Of a DNA stretch of 64,000 nucleotides, positions 43,389 through 52,284 are shown in pieces. The stretch comes from OLB6 sp964620125 (GTDB lineage: Bacteria > Bacteroidota > Ignavibacteria > Kapaibacteriales > Kapaibacteriaceae): positions 1 through 64,000 of the forward strand of contig CAZUGQ010000017.1 in assembly GCA_964620125.1 (NCBI GenBank), in the 5' to 3' direction. The notes under the pieces were generated by a model. That model was not told the origin of the DNA. It saw only the letters and a list, made by a program, of their open reading frames with translations, and made no database searches. The position numbers and the translations under genes are program-made. Positions within the stretch are counted from its first letter, which is position 1. Every line of letters begins with the position of its first letter.

Positions 43389-44456
43389 TTACTCGTTCCA
43401 ATCCGCAATGAACATGTTGGTATCGCGTGTTCCGTTGTTGTTGCGGTTGCTGGACCACACGAGCTTTTTGCCATCCGCGCTGAACATAGGGAATGCGTTA
43501 AAGATGCTTTGATTGGTTACCTGCTCAAGCCCCGTTCCATCGAAGCTGATGCTGTACAACTGAAAGTCGTACCCTCGCTGACTTCGATGATTTGAGGAAA
43601 ACAGGATCCGCTTGCCATCTGGATGCTCGTATGGTGCCCAGTTGGCTTTACCAAGCGTGGTAAGCTGAACCATGTTGGAACCATCTACATTAACCATGAA
43701 CAGTTCCATCTCGGTTGGTGCTACTAGACCTTGTGCTAGCAGCTCCTTGTATTCCCTTTGGGCACTGTCAGTCTTTGGTCTGGATGCTCTAAAAACCAGT
43801 TTCTTTCCATCCGACGTGAAGAATGCTCCACCGTCGTAGCCAAGCGTGTTGGTAACCTGTTTCAGGTTGGTTCCATCGGCATGCATGGTCCAGAGTTCCA
43901 GATCGCCAGAACGCATGCTTGTGAAAACAATCATGGTGCCATCGGGTGAAACAGTAGCTTCGGCGTCGTACCCGGGCGTATCGGTGAGCTTGCTTTGAAT
44001 GGTGCCCGACAGATCTGCAACGTAGATATCGTAGGTCGGATAAATGGACCAGAGGTATTTTCTATCGGCTCTGGGAGGGGGCTCTGGCGGACACTCTGCT
44101 CCACCTTCATGGGTGCTGGCGTAGAGAATCCGATCGTTGCCCAAGAAGTACGAACAGGTTGTTCGGCCTTTGCCGGTGGAAATCATTCGCGGCTTGTATT
44201 CGGGATTGTTTGCTGCACTGTCGATGTTCAGCAGAAAGATCTGGTCGCACTTCAAACCCCAGGCGGGGTTGTTGCTCTGGAAAGTGAGCCACCTGCCATC
44301 CGGACTGAAGTAGGCCTCCGCGTTGTCGCCTCCAAACGTAAGCTGACGAATGTTGCGCAAGTGAACTTCATCGCTATGTGCACCCTCGTGAGCGATAGCC
44401 TGGGAGAAAGTGCTGAGGATGGACAGCAGAAGGAAGCTTACAAATCGTCGAATCAT
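43389..44456 (-). CDS. exported TolB-like beta-propeller
   Basis: 355 residues. A signal peptide (MIRRFVSFLLLSILSTFSQA) precedes six or so WD40-like beta-propeller (PD40) repeats with the typical SPDG motif (FSPDGRWLTFQS, VSPDGTMIVFTS, TSDGKKLVFRA, FSADGKKLVWSS). TolB-like propellers bind other periplasmic proteins. It follows the haem receptor and HmuY genes in the same direction after 31 nt, so it is probably the last gene of the haem operon. An early His/Glu-rich segment (AHEGAHSDEVH) may bind metal. I choose ATG 44456 because the signal peptide starts there. Confidence 0.8.
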   Translation of the reverse strand: MIRRFVSFLLLSILSTFSQAIAHEGAHSDEVHLRNIRQLTFGGDNAEAYFSPDGRWLTFQSNNPAWGLKCDQIFLLNIDSAANNPEYKPRMISTGKGRTTCSYFLGNDRILYASTHEGGAECPPEPPPRADRKYLWSIYPTYDIYVADLSGTIQSKLTDTPGYDAEATVSPDGTMIVFTSMRSGDLELWTMHADGTNLKQVTNTLGYDGGAFFTSDGKKLVFRASRPKTDSAQREYKELLAQGLVAPTEMELFMVNVDGSNMVQLTTLGKANWAPYEHPDGKRILFSSNHRSQRGYDFQLYSISFDGTGLEQVTNQSIFNAFPMFSADGKKLVWSSNRNNNGTRDTNMFIADWNE

Positions 44457-44487
44457 GGGTAGCAGTGATGTATGTGTTGGCAAAGCA

Positions 44488-45459
44488 CTAAAAGAGCTTG
44501 TGCTCGAAAAGGAAGGTACCCTTTGCGCCATTTTCGTCGTAGAAATCAAGGAATCGGAGAGCACGATAATACCCGTAGCGGTCACTTACAAGGTATGTTG
44601 CTGACGTGTCTACGGTGTAAACACCTGACTGCAGGTCGTACAACTTCCAGTCGTAGCCAATTGCATCGCGAACTGTTTGCAACGGCGTTTGTATGGTATC
44701 CGCCAACGAAACGTTCGAGTATGAACTCTGTACCTTGACTGCTCTTACAAGTGGTTGGTTAACAAGTGCGCCAACAACCGCATACGGCAGATCGCCAGTT
44801 TCCGTTCTGAAGAAGTACGTGTACCGCGTTAGGAGAAGATCCCAAGCTGCATACTCTGGCTCGATTTCAACAATCTTGCGAGTAAGGGCATTAAATCCGT
44901 ACCTGCGAAAGCGCTGATCGTAGGGGATAGACACAACTGTATCCACCTTACCATCAAGAGTGCCAAACCTGAATTGTGCTTCCGGAACGTTGGCAATGGC
45001 TTGCAGTTTCCGATAGCCAAGATCCTTACCCGCATCATCGAATCCCAAGTGCACAACATAGACGGAACCTGGCGCAGGAAGATCACTCCAAAAGTCGCGC
45101 AATGGTAGTGAGTCAAGAGCACCCGAAGCCGGCTCAAGGGTATAGCCAGAGGTTGGCTGCTTAACCACTGCAGCCCAATCCGTAATTCCCGTGTTTATGG
45201 CTCCCATGATCAGAGCATCGTTCAGATACATTTCGTGCTGACTTGTTCTGCAGGACACAGCCAAGTGCCAGGATGATATTGCCTGCCTCTTGACAATGGT
45301 GTTAGTTGCTAAATCAACAAACACTTGTTCTGCATAGGTATCGCCTAGGGATGCTGACGTGGTATTGCCCGTGCGCGGGTATGGCGCAATGGGATCGTCG
45401 GTCGGCAAACAGCCAATGCACACCAGCAAACAGAGGACTGTAAGAAGAAGGTACCTCAT
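44488..45459 (-). CDS. hmuY: HmuY-like haem-binding lipoprotein
   Basis: 323 residues. The lipobox CLLVCIGC gives a lipid anchor. The C-terminal half has the HmuY signature, YDWKLYDLQSGVYTVDT followed by SDRYGYYRALRFLDFYDENGAKG (ends only), and a beta-rich fold. HmuY binds haem at the cell surface and hands it to HmuR. The start overlaps the end of the receptor gene by 4 nt. The Porphyromonas haem ligands are not obvious by eye, so the ligand chemistry is open. Confidence 0.78.
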   Translation of the reverse strand: MRYLLLTVLCLLVCIGCLPTDDPIAPYPRTGNTTSASLGDTYAEQVFVDLATNTIVKRQAISSWHLAVSCRTSQHEMYLNDALIMGAINTGITDWAAVVKQPTSGYTLEPASGALDSLPLRDFWSDLPAPGSVYVVHLGFDDAGKDLGYRKLQAIANVPEAQFRFGTLDGKVDTVVSIPYDQRFRRYGFNALTRKIVEIEPEYAAWDLLLTRYTYFFRTETGDLPYAVVGALVNQPLVRAVKVQSSYSNVSLADTIQTPLQTVRDAIGYDWKLYDLQSGVYTVDTSATYLVSDRYGYYRALRFLDFYDENGAKGTFLFEHKLF

Positions 45460-47465
45460 GGTATGCGCAATGTAAGGTCCATCGTAAACATGCGTCCCAT
45501 CCCGATGAGCTGCGAACCTCCGCTTGAATGAATACCCGACTGAGCAGTTATACCAATCGTGGTAACGTCAAACAGATTCTTACAGCCAACCGAGGCAGTG
45601 AACTGCTGATCGAAGAAACTCCTGCCGAGCGTAAGATCCATCATGGTAAATGGATCGGCCTGCTGTGTAACAAGTTCTGAAGTTGATGATAAAACGTTTC
45701 GAACTGACGCACCCGTGTACTTGAGAAACGTATTCAGCGTAAGGTCGGCAACCGGAAGCGTCCACCGAACAACCAGTTTTGCCTGTGGTGAGAATTGTGT
45801 TGGTCCAACTTCAGACAGGTCCTCGCCGGTGGTTACGGCTGCCAGTACACCGCCTACAGTTACGTCGAGTGCCGTTGTTGCATACGTCACATCAGCCTGC
45901 ACACCCATTGTGACCATTCGACCAATGTTGACATAAGAGAACTCCTGACTGTTTTCTAACTGGGCTAGGGTGATCATGTTGCGAACGTCGTTGTAGTAGG
46001 CTGACGGTTCAACACGCGCCACATATTCGGCCCCGGTTCTCGTGATGCTGCCGCTTAGGTTAACTGCCGTTGATGTTTCCGGTGAAAGGTTTGGATTGCC
46101 AACGATGTCGTGGTTGATGTCAACGAAGTACAAATACATTTCCCGGAGGCTAGGGGATCTGAATCCTTGAGCGATGGATGCACGAAAGGAAGTGACTGCC
46201 GAAGGTTGCCATGCTGTATGAAGCGACGGCACAGCGTACACTCCGAAGGCACTATTCCACATAAGCCGACCAGCTGCCTGAATCACAAGACTGCGGTCTA
46301 GTCGCCAGCGTACTTCGGCGAAACTTGCAACATCAGTCATCGCTTCGGTTGCTGATGTGAGGCGTCCACTCGCCATGTATTCGTAGGTGCCTTCCAGACC
46401 TCCAGTAACGTTGAGCGTGTTTGTGTCAGAGCCAACGTTAAGCACCCATCTGGTCATGGCCGTGTTAATCGTGGTTGTGTCCTGTTCTCCCTCTCCCGCA
46501 ATAGGTGTTGTTTCGAGTGTAACAAGGTTCTTTAGCGTTGAGAGCTTCTGTCGGCGGTAGTGAGTGAATGCCAGAACACCGTGTGCGCCAATGGCATCTG
46601 CCGCCTGCACACGCAGAGTTGCAGAGTTCACCAGCCTTAGCGTGAGGAACTCATCGTCGAAGGCAGTTTCTCCATACGGTGCACGTGGCTCTCCACGGTT
46701 AAGAATCTTTTCGTCGAAGAAGTGCACGTCGTAGTCAAGTGAAACTCTCTCCCACTTGGGACTTATGCGAGCGTCCAGCAGATACTGCTCCCGGGGCTTC
46801 CACTGGTCGGCTCGCTGCATCGACGTGTCGGCAGTCCATCCGTCGAATAGGTTCCTGCCACCGGTCACGTTCAAGCCCACATTGTCAATTGCGCCAGTAA
46901 GGCCAAGGTTGAAATTGTAGGTGCCTACCGACTCCATGTAGCCGTGAGCAAATGACCGAAATCCTGTTGCGGCGGGTTTGCGGGTGATTACGTTAATCAC
47001 CCCACCTATGGCATCGGATCCGTACATCACAGCCATCGGACCCTCCACCAGTTCAACACGGTCGGCATTGGCAAGAAGAATCTGACTTACGTCGATGTTG
47101 CCATTCAACCGGCCAACGACGGGAACGCCATCTACCAGTACCTTTACTCCGTTTCCACCAATGCCCTGTATGGATGTACCACTGCCGAGTATTGCGTCCT
47201 GCTGTACGCCAACGTTCAACTCCGTAATGAGTACGTCGCGTAATGAAACCGCCTGCTGGGCAGCAATCCGAGTGCTATCCAACAGGCGTATTCTATGGAT
47301 GCTCTTGTCGCGCGTGGTTTCCAGTGGTGAGCCGGTGACGACGACTTCCTTCTTAAGCACCGATCGCGCAGTGTCGGCTTCGGGTTGTGCTTCCTCACCC
47401 TCCATCGCTGTAGCGTAGGCGGTTGCCAGCAGACCAAAGATGATGGCAGACAGCCAACGCGTCAC
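45456..47465 (-). CDS. hmuR: TonB-dependent haem receptor, HmuR-like
   Basis: 669 residues, GTG start in GTGA overlapping the upstream gene. Signal peptide (to about 21), TonB box region (KKEVVVTGSP), plug (RDVLITELNVGVQQDAI, VKVLVDGVPVVGRLNGNID) and barrel, ending FTMDLTLRIP. The plug and the surrounding HmuY genes point to a haem receptor. The FRAP/NPDL box that marks haem receptors appears as FRSPSLREMYL and NPNLSPET, the expected pattern. Uptake needs TonB-ExbBD encoded elsewhere. Confidence 0.85.
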   Translation of the reverse strand: MTRWLSAIIFGLLATAYATAMEGEEAQPEADTARSVLKKEVVVTGSPLETTRDKSIHRIRLLDSTRIAAQQAVSLRDVLITELNVGVQQDAILGSGTSIQGIGGNGVKVLVDGVPVVGRLNGNIDVSQILLANADRVELVEGPMAVMYGSDAIGGVINVITRKPAATGFRSFAHGYMESVGTYNFNLGLTGAIDNVGLNVTGGRNLFDGWTADTSMQRADQWKPREQYLLDARISPKWERVSLDYDVHFFDEKILNRGEPRAPYGETAFDDEFLTLRLVNSATLRVQAADAIGAHGVLAFTHYRRQKLSTLKNLVTLETTPIAGEGEQDTTTINTAMTRWVLNVGSDTNTLNVTGGLEGTYEYMASGRLTSATEAMTDVASFAEVRWRLDRSLVIQAAGRLMWNSAFGVYAVPSLHTAWQPSAVTSFRASIAQGFRSPSLREMYLYFVDINHDIVGNPNLSPETSTAVNLSGSITRTGAEYVARVEPSAYYNDVRNMITLAQLENSQEFSYVNIGRMVTMGVQADVTYATTALDVTVGGVLAAVTTGEDLSEVGPTQFSPQAKLVVRWTLPVADLTLNTFLKYTGASVRNVLSSTSELVTQQADPFTMMDLTLGRSFFDQQFTASVGCKNLFDVTTIGITAQSGIHSSGGSQLIGMGRMFTMDLTLRIP

Positions 47466-48715
47466 TGGACGATGATCCTCCCTGTAGCGAGGCCCGATGC
47501 ACCTTCGAGGACCACAGTGTATATACCGGACGCCAAACCATCGGTATGGATCCTTCTGGCCGTGAACCCATCGGTAACGTCGATACTGCGAACAACCGTC
47601 CCCGAAACGTCAACCAGACGAATTGTTCCAGTTCCGCTAAGCGACGTGGCAATCTCTACAGATGCGTTGTGATCAATCACATTAGGATACACCAAAAGGG
47701 TTGGTGTATGTGCGCTCTCCTGAACATTGCTTGGTGCTACAACCTCGGTGTTGAACCGTGTGATTCCCGAGCTGCTTCCGGTAAAGCCTGTAAACACAAT
47801 CCGGTAGGTTCCGCCACCGGAGGTTCGTACGAAGTAGGCAATGCTATCAGTAACCTTGAATGAGCCGCCAATAAATGTTTTCCAATCCCAGCCAATCACG
47901 TTTGCCGACGTCAAGAACTCATCGTTGCCAGGGGCTGGTGCTGATGCAGGTGTTTCCGAGATCACCTTTGCACAACGCACGAGTGGACTGGACAGAATGC
48001 CGGTAACGCCAAAATGCATCATCGTGCCTGGACCAGCGGGCACAAGGTCCACGTACTTCAGCATTGTGATGTCCCAGTCGGCGAGGAGGGGCTCTCGGTC
48101 AACCACTTCATGTGTTTCCATGCTCCAGTATCCAAACGCTTTGCCTGTATTGGCACTCTTGGTAACGCTACCACTGTGTTCATCCGTTCCATCAAGGTTG
48201 GCATAGGTGAACTTATACTCGCCTGAGATAAGCCCGTCAATGCGGAGTTTACGGGTATGGGTGGTTGTCTTGTAGATGAACACATTGGTTCCAAGAACCT
48301 GATGTGAGATGATGTTGTATCTGCCCCAACCAAAGTCGAAGTCATCATTCTCGTCAGCAGCCTGGTTCAAGGCTCCTTCTGCCCACGTGGTAGGGTCGTT
48401 GTGTAGGGGCGTCCACGTACTTAGGCCAGTGGTGTCAATCGTTGCCCAGTCATCAATCGTCTTACCGGGAACCACATACACCTGAGCCCCCTTTCCTTCA
48501 TTGATCATCACAGAGGCCGTCATGCCCGACTGGCTAGTGATTTCAAAGCCTAGATCCCATACGGCCTGTGGGGCACTCGTCGAGGCACCTGTTCCTAATG
48601 AGAACCACACCTGATCGGCGTACTGCGCACCCATGACGATGGAGTCCTGGCGGGCCAGCAGCTGTGATGCTGCCAAACTGACAGAAAGGAGCAAGATCTG
48701 AACTGTTAACCTCAT
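47462..48715 (-). CDS. HmuY-like protein exported by type IX secretion
   Basis: 417 residues. Signal peptide (to about residue 21, LLARQ). The central part has HmuY-like segments (IGWDWKTFIGGSFKVTDSIAYFVRTS and GGGTYRIVFTGF, each part of a longer conserved block) and the last 75 residues form a type IX sorting domain (TLLVYPNVIDHNASVEI, GTVVRSIDV, ASGIYTVVLEGASGLATG). So this haem binder is secreted and probably surface-attached without a lipid anchor. ATG 48715 has AGGA upstream. First gene of the haem operon, with the 19-bp palindrome upstream. Confidence 0.8.
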   Translation of the reverse strand: MRLTVQILLLSVSLAASQLLARQDSIVMGAQYADQVWFSLGTGASTSAPQAVWDLGFEITSQSGMTASVMINEGKGAQVYVVPGKTIDDWATIDTTGLSTWTPLHNDPTTWAEGALNQAADENDDFDFGWGRYNIISHQVLGTNVFIYKTTTHTRKLRIDGLISGEYKFTYANLDGTDEHSGSVTKSANTGKAFGYWSMETHEVVDREPLLADWDITMLKYVDLVPAGPGTMMHFGVTGILSSPLVRCAKVISETPASAPAPGNDEFLTSANVIGWDWKTFIGGSFKVTDSIAYFVRTSGGGTYRIVFTGFTGSSSGITRFNTEVVAPSNVQESAHTPTLLVYPNVIDHNASVEIATSLSGTGTIRLVDVSGTVVRSIDVTDGFTARRIHTDGLASGIYTVVLEGASGLATGRIIVQ

Positions 48716-48743
48716 GTAATCCTCAGTTACGTTAGCGACTCTT

Positions 48744-48762
48744 ATTTGGACTTAGTCCAAAT
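48744..48762. promoter_or_regulatory. 19-bp palindrome in the haem divergent promoter
   Basis: ATTTGGACT-T-AGTCCAAAT is a perfect 9-1-9 palindrome between divergent haem genes. On the minus strand TATATTTG (48765-48758), an exact TAnnTTTG box, overlaps it by five bases, so a bound dimer would block the haem operon promoter. An iron- or haem-responsive regulator is the likely user, but which one is unknown. Confidence 0.6.
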
Positions 48763-48816
48763 ATAGGCATATTGCAGTTCTATGGCACTAGTCCTGCACA
48801 ATCAATCGGTGTTAGC

Positions 48817-49902
48817 ATGATGATAAGCAAACAGAGTACGGGAAACGTGGAAACCAGCAACCACCTGGCCAATCGCTGGCGAGAGCTAAAGGCATCAGGG
48901 AGAAGCAGCAGAATTCGTGATGATGCCCACACATTGGGAGTGTCGGAACTGGAGTTGCTGTTCACAATGCGCAATGAGGGTGTAATACCATTGGATGTAA
49001 CACCTGTCGACTTGATCAGGGCCATGCCGAACCTTGGTCGGACGATGGTGCTCACACGCAATGAGGCCTGTGTGATAGAGCGAAAAGGTACGTTCGAAAA
49101 TATATCAGCCAGCGCCGATCACATTTTGGTAGTCGGACCCGACATCGACCTGCGGCTCTTCCCGAACGTATGGAAGCATACCGTTGCGGTAACAACTGCT
49201 ACACCACGAGGAGTTCTGCGTTCCTTTCAGGTGTTTGATGCAGCCGGTGATGCCGTGATCAAGATTTATGCAACGGAACAATCAGATCTCGATGCATACG
49301 AAGGACTGGTTTCGGCATGGCGAGTACCAGCAGACGACTTCGTGGAACCCAAGCTCATAGCACGAACTGCACCACCACCCGACAGGCCGAACTCAGCAAT
49401 CGACGTGCAGGCACTTACACAAAGTTGGGCAGCATTGCAGGACACGCACGATTTTTATCCCATGCTGCGGAAGCATGGCGTTGGTCGACTACAGGCACTC
49501 CGTTTGGTTGGCAAGCCATGGGCGCAGCAAATCGCCAGCAATGCAATCGAGAGGTTGCTTGCAACAGCTTCTGCTGATGGGATTGACATCATGTGTTTTG
49601 TTGGCAACCATGGAGCCTTGGAGATACACACCGGCCCCGTTGATCGGGTGGTTCCGCTTGATGCATGGATCAACGTGATGGATGCCGATTGGAACCTGCA
49701 TCTCAATCAGGCACTGGTTGCTTCGGTGTGGGGCGTTGTTAAGCCAAGCGTTGATGGGTTAATTCATTCCATCGAAGTCTTTGATGCATCCAACAACATG
49801 GTAGTCCAGTTCTTTGGCAAACGTAAACCTGGACTGCCCGAAAGGGAAGACTGGAGGGGGCTCTGGAATGTGCTCATGGAAATGAGCATTGAGAAACACT
49901 AG
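48817..49902 (+). CDS. hmuS: haem-degrading/trafficking protein HmuS (ChuS/HemS family)
   Basis: 361 residues made of two similar halves, as in ChuS/HemS: SSRIRDDAHTLGVSELELL near the start, and DFYPMLRKHGVGRLQALRL at the start of the second half. Each half carries a His-rich haem-contact segment (FPNVWKHTVAV; GNHGALEIHTGPV). These cytoplasmic proteins bind haem and in some species open it to release iron. I take ATG 48817 (48820 is next). It is divergent from the HmuY-HmuR operon and shares the palindrome, so uptake and use of haem are probably controlled together. Confidence 0.88.
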   Translation: MMISKQSTGNVETSNHLANRWRELKASGRSSRIRDDAHTLGVSELELLFTMRNEGVIPLDVTPVDLIRAMPNLGRTMVLTRNEACVIERKGTFENISASADHILVVGPDIDLRLFPNVWKHTVAVTTATPRGVLRSFQVFDAAGDAVIKIYATEQSDLDAYEGLVSAWRVPADDFVEPKLIARTAPPPDRPNSAIDVQALTQSWAALQDTHDFYPMLRKHGVGRLQALRLVGKPWAQQIASNAIERLLATASADGIDIMCFVGNHGALEIHTGPVDRVVPLDAWINVMDADWNLHLNQALVASVWGVVKPSVDGLIHSIEVFDASNNMVVQFFGKRKPGLPEREDWRGLWNVLMEMSIEKH

Positions 49903-49946
49903 ACTGAGGCAGGATACACAAAACAAGAATCGCAACCGATGCGGCA

Positions 49947-50534
49947 CTAGAGACGGAACGACACGCCCATGAGCACATCAATGTGTTGGAGATCTTCACC
50001 AAACATGTGCAGATATCTGCCAGCACCAAGAATGCTAATGCGTTCGCTAACTGGGTAAGACAAACCAGCGGTACCACCGAGGGTGAAGTATGCAACGTTG
50101 TTGAGTTCTTGCGACGGTGGATAGCGGCCTACCTTGAGCGTTGCAAACTGTGCGCCAGCTTGTATGATCACGAATGGCCGTAGGTCCAGATGTGAGAATG
50201 CATACCCCACGCCACCGAGCAAGTTGGTGAGGTTCAATGTATAACCACTAAGGTCTTGCAAGCCACTATCCGTTTGTACGGACGAGCCAAGCCCCATCCA
50301 TGAATTGCCGAATGAGGCTACAAGAATTGTCTGTGCATCCACGGCCTTCCAAAAGTGCACTCCCACACCCACGGCCCCGGTTAGTCCCAGGCCGGTTGCA
50401 ACCTCTCCCATGGGCAGATACAGTCCACCATCAATGGCAATGTGATCGTGAAATGAGGCTTGGTAAATATTGTCCTGAGCATGTACCACACAACTCAGTA
50501 ATGCAACGAAGGCTGATACAATTGTACGTCTCAT
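49947..50534 (-). CDS. outer-membrane beta-barrel protein, unknown function
   Basis: 195 residues. Signal peptide (to about residue 19, VHAQ) and alternating hydrophobic strands ending in GVSFRL, with an aromatic-Leu C-terminus typical of eight-stranded outer-membrane barrels such as OmpW/OprF-type. No named motif. It is divergent from the malic enzyme gene with 39 bp between the starts. TAGTTTCG (50540-50547 on the complement) ends 5 nt before the ATG. Confidence 0.7.
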   Translation of the reverse strand: MRRTIVSAFVALLSCVVHAQDNIYQASFHDHIAIDGGLYLPMGEVATGLGLTGAVGVGVHFWKAVDAQTILVASFGNSWMGLGSSVQTDSGLQDLSGYTLNLTNLLGGVGYAFSHLDLRPFVIIQAGAQFATLKVGRYPPSQELNNVAYFTLGGTAGLSYPVSERISILGAGRYLHMFGEDLQHIDVLMGVSFRL

Positions 50535-50573
50535 GAAGGCGAAACTAGGCAGGCCGGTGTAACTTCGCAGCCC

Positions 50574-52202
50574 ATGAATTCAGAACACCCCAGTGGCAAG
50601 CGCGGGATGGACCTGTTGCGCGACCCACGATGGAATCGCGGTACAGCCTTTACACGCGAAGAACGAGAGGCCTTTGGCATACTGGGATTATTGCCAGACA
50701 TCGTTTCAACGCCCGAAGGTCAGCTGCAGCGAATCGAAGCACATATTGATTCGCTGGCCACGCCCTTAGACAAGTATGTGTACCTAGCAGACCTGCAAGA
50801 GCGCAACCTGACCATCTACTATCGTATCCTGATGAGCGATCCGGTGAAGTACATGCCCATCGTGTACACGCCAACCGTTGGTGAGGCTTGCCAAACATTC
50901 GGCCGAATCTATCGTAGACCCCAAGGCATCTACATTACTCTGCGCCATCGCGGTAAGATGAAAAAGGTGCTGCGTAACTGGCATGAGCCCAATGTGCAGT
51001 TCATTACAGTTACCGATGGCGAACGCATCCTTGGACTCGGCGACCTCGGTGCTCAAGGAATGGGTATTCCGATAGGCAAACTGGCACTGTATACTGCGGT
51101 TGCTGGTGTGCCACCACACCTTACCCTGCCGATTGCCCTAGACGTGGGCACGAACAATGAAGCACTCATCGAAGACCCCTTCTACATTGGCCTGCCACAA
51201 CCAAGAATCACTGGCGCGGAGTATGATGCGTTTATCGAAGAGTTCGTGCAGGCCGTAGAGGAGGTTTTTCCCGGCTGTTGCATACAGTGGGAAGACTTTG
51301 CCAATCACCATGCCGGTGAGATTCTTGAACGGTATCGCAATCGTATATGCTCGTTCAACGACGACATACAGGGCACAGCGGGCGTAGGTGTTTCCGGCAT
51401 CATGGCTGCTTCGCGTTTCCTTGGCAAACGCCTTCAGGATCATACCTATCTCTTCTTTGGTGCGGGATCTGCAGGGGTTGGCATCGCCAACTTGCTCTGC
51501 ACCGCAATGGAGAAGGAAGGACTTACCTCCGATGATGCCCGCACACGCTGCTGGATGGTTGATAGTAAGGGGCTTGTGGTTTCGACTCGAACTGACTTGA
51601 CGGATGCAAAGAGACCCTTCGCCCATGATTTTCGCGAGTGCAGCACATTGGAGGATGCAGCACGGGAACTGAAGGCCACCGTACTGATCGGCACCAGCAC
51701 TATTCCCGGCAGCTTTACGCAAGGTGTTGTTGAACAGATGGCGCGAAACACCGACAGGCCAATCATCTTTCCATATTCAAACCCCACATCAAAGAGTGAA
51801 TGCACTGCCGAGCAAGCGTATACATGGACCCAAGGCAGGGCCATCTTTGCTTCGGGTAGCCCGTTTCAGCCAGTTGAACTCAACGGCACAACCTATTACC
51901 CCGGGCAGGGCAACAACGTGTACATCTTTCCAGCGATGGGCTTGGCGGTGCTTGCAGCAAAACCGCGAACCATTCCCGATAAAGCCTTTAGCCGCGCTGC
52001 GCGTGCGCTCTCATCACTTGTTACGCAGGAACTGTTCGATCGTGGCCTTATCTATCCACCGATGAATCGGATTCGAGAGAGTGCCATTCTCGTGGCTACA
52101 TCGGTAGCTGAGTACTTCTTTGAATCTGGTCTGGCTACTGTTCCAAAACCTGACGATGTTGGGGCATACCTCCGAGAACTCAGCTACAAGCCCACATATT
52201 AG
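50574..52202 (+). CDS. maeA: NAD-type malic enzyme
   Basis: 542 residues. YTPTVGEACQTFGR (Tyr and Lys catalytic region), LGDLGAQGMGIPIGKL, the metal-binding EDFANHHA and DDIQGTAGV, and the second nucleotide site GAGSAGVGIA are all intact. It decarboxylates malate to pyruvate with NAD+ or NADP+, linking the citric acid cycle to gluconeogenesis and lipid synthesis. The length fits the long NAD type (MaeA/SfcA). TAACTTCG ends 6 nt before the ATG. Confidence 0.95.
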   Translation: MNSEHPSGKRGMDLLRDPRWNRGTAFTREEREAFGILGLLPDIVSTPEGQLQRIEAHIDSLATPLDKYVYLADLQERNLTIYYRILMSDPVKYMPIVYTPTVGEACQTFGRIYRRPQGIYITLRHRGKMKKVLRNWHEPNVQFITVTDGERILGLGDLGAQGMGIPIGKLALYTAVAGVPPHLTLPIALDVGTNNEALIEDPFYIGLPQPRITGAEYDAFIEEFVQAVEEVFPGCCIQWEDFANHHAGEILERYRNRICSFNDDIQGTAGVGVSGIMAASRFLGKRLQDHTYLFFGAGSAGVGIANLLCTAMEKEGLTSDDARTRCWMVDSKGLVVSTRTDLTDAKRPFAHDFRECSTLEDAARELKATVLIGTSTIPGSFTQGVVEQMARNTDRPIIFPYSNPTSKSECTAEQAYTWTQGRAIFASGSPFQPVELNGTTYYPGQGNNVYIFPAMGLAVLAAKPRTIPDKAFSRAARALSSLVTQELFDRGLIYPPMNRIRESAILVATSVAEYFFESGLATVPKPDDVGAYLRELSYKPTY

Positions 52203-52284
52203 ATGCACTGACTGTAAATAATCGCAACACTGGGAACAGGTGCACCTGCTGTGTGATCAGCCGATGAATCTGGTGAAAGCTACG

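Noticed and set aside
52203..52284. CAGGTGCACCTG palindrome between malic enzyme and PhoD genes as a terminator
   Set aside because: It has no loop or T-run; probably chance.
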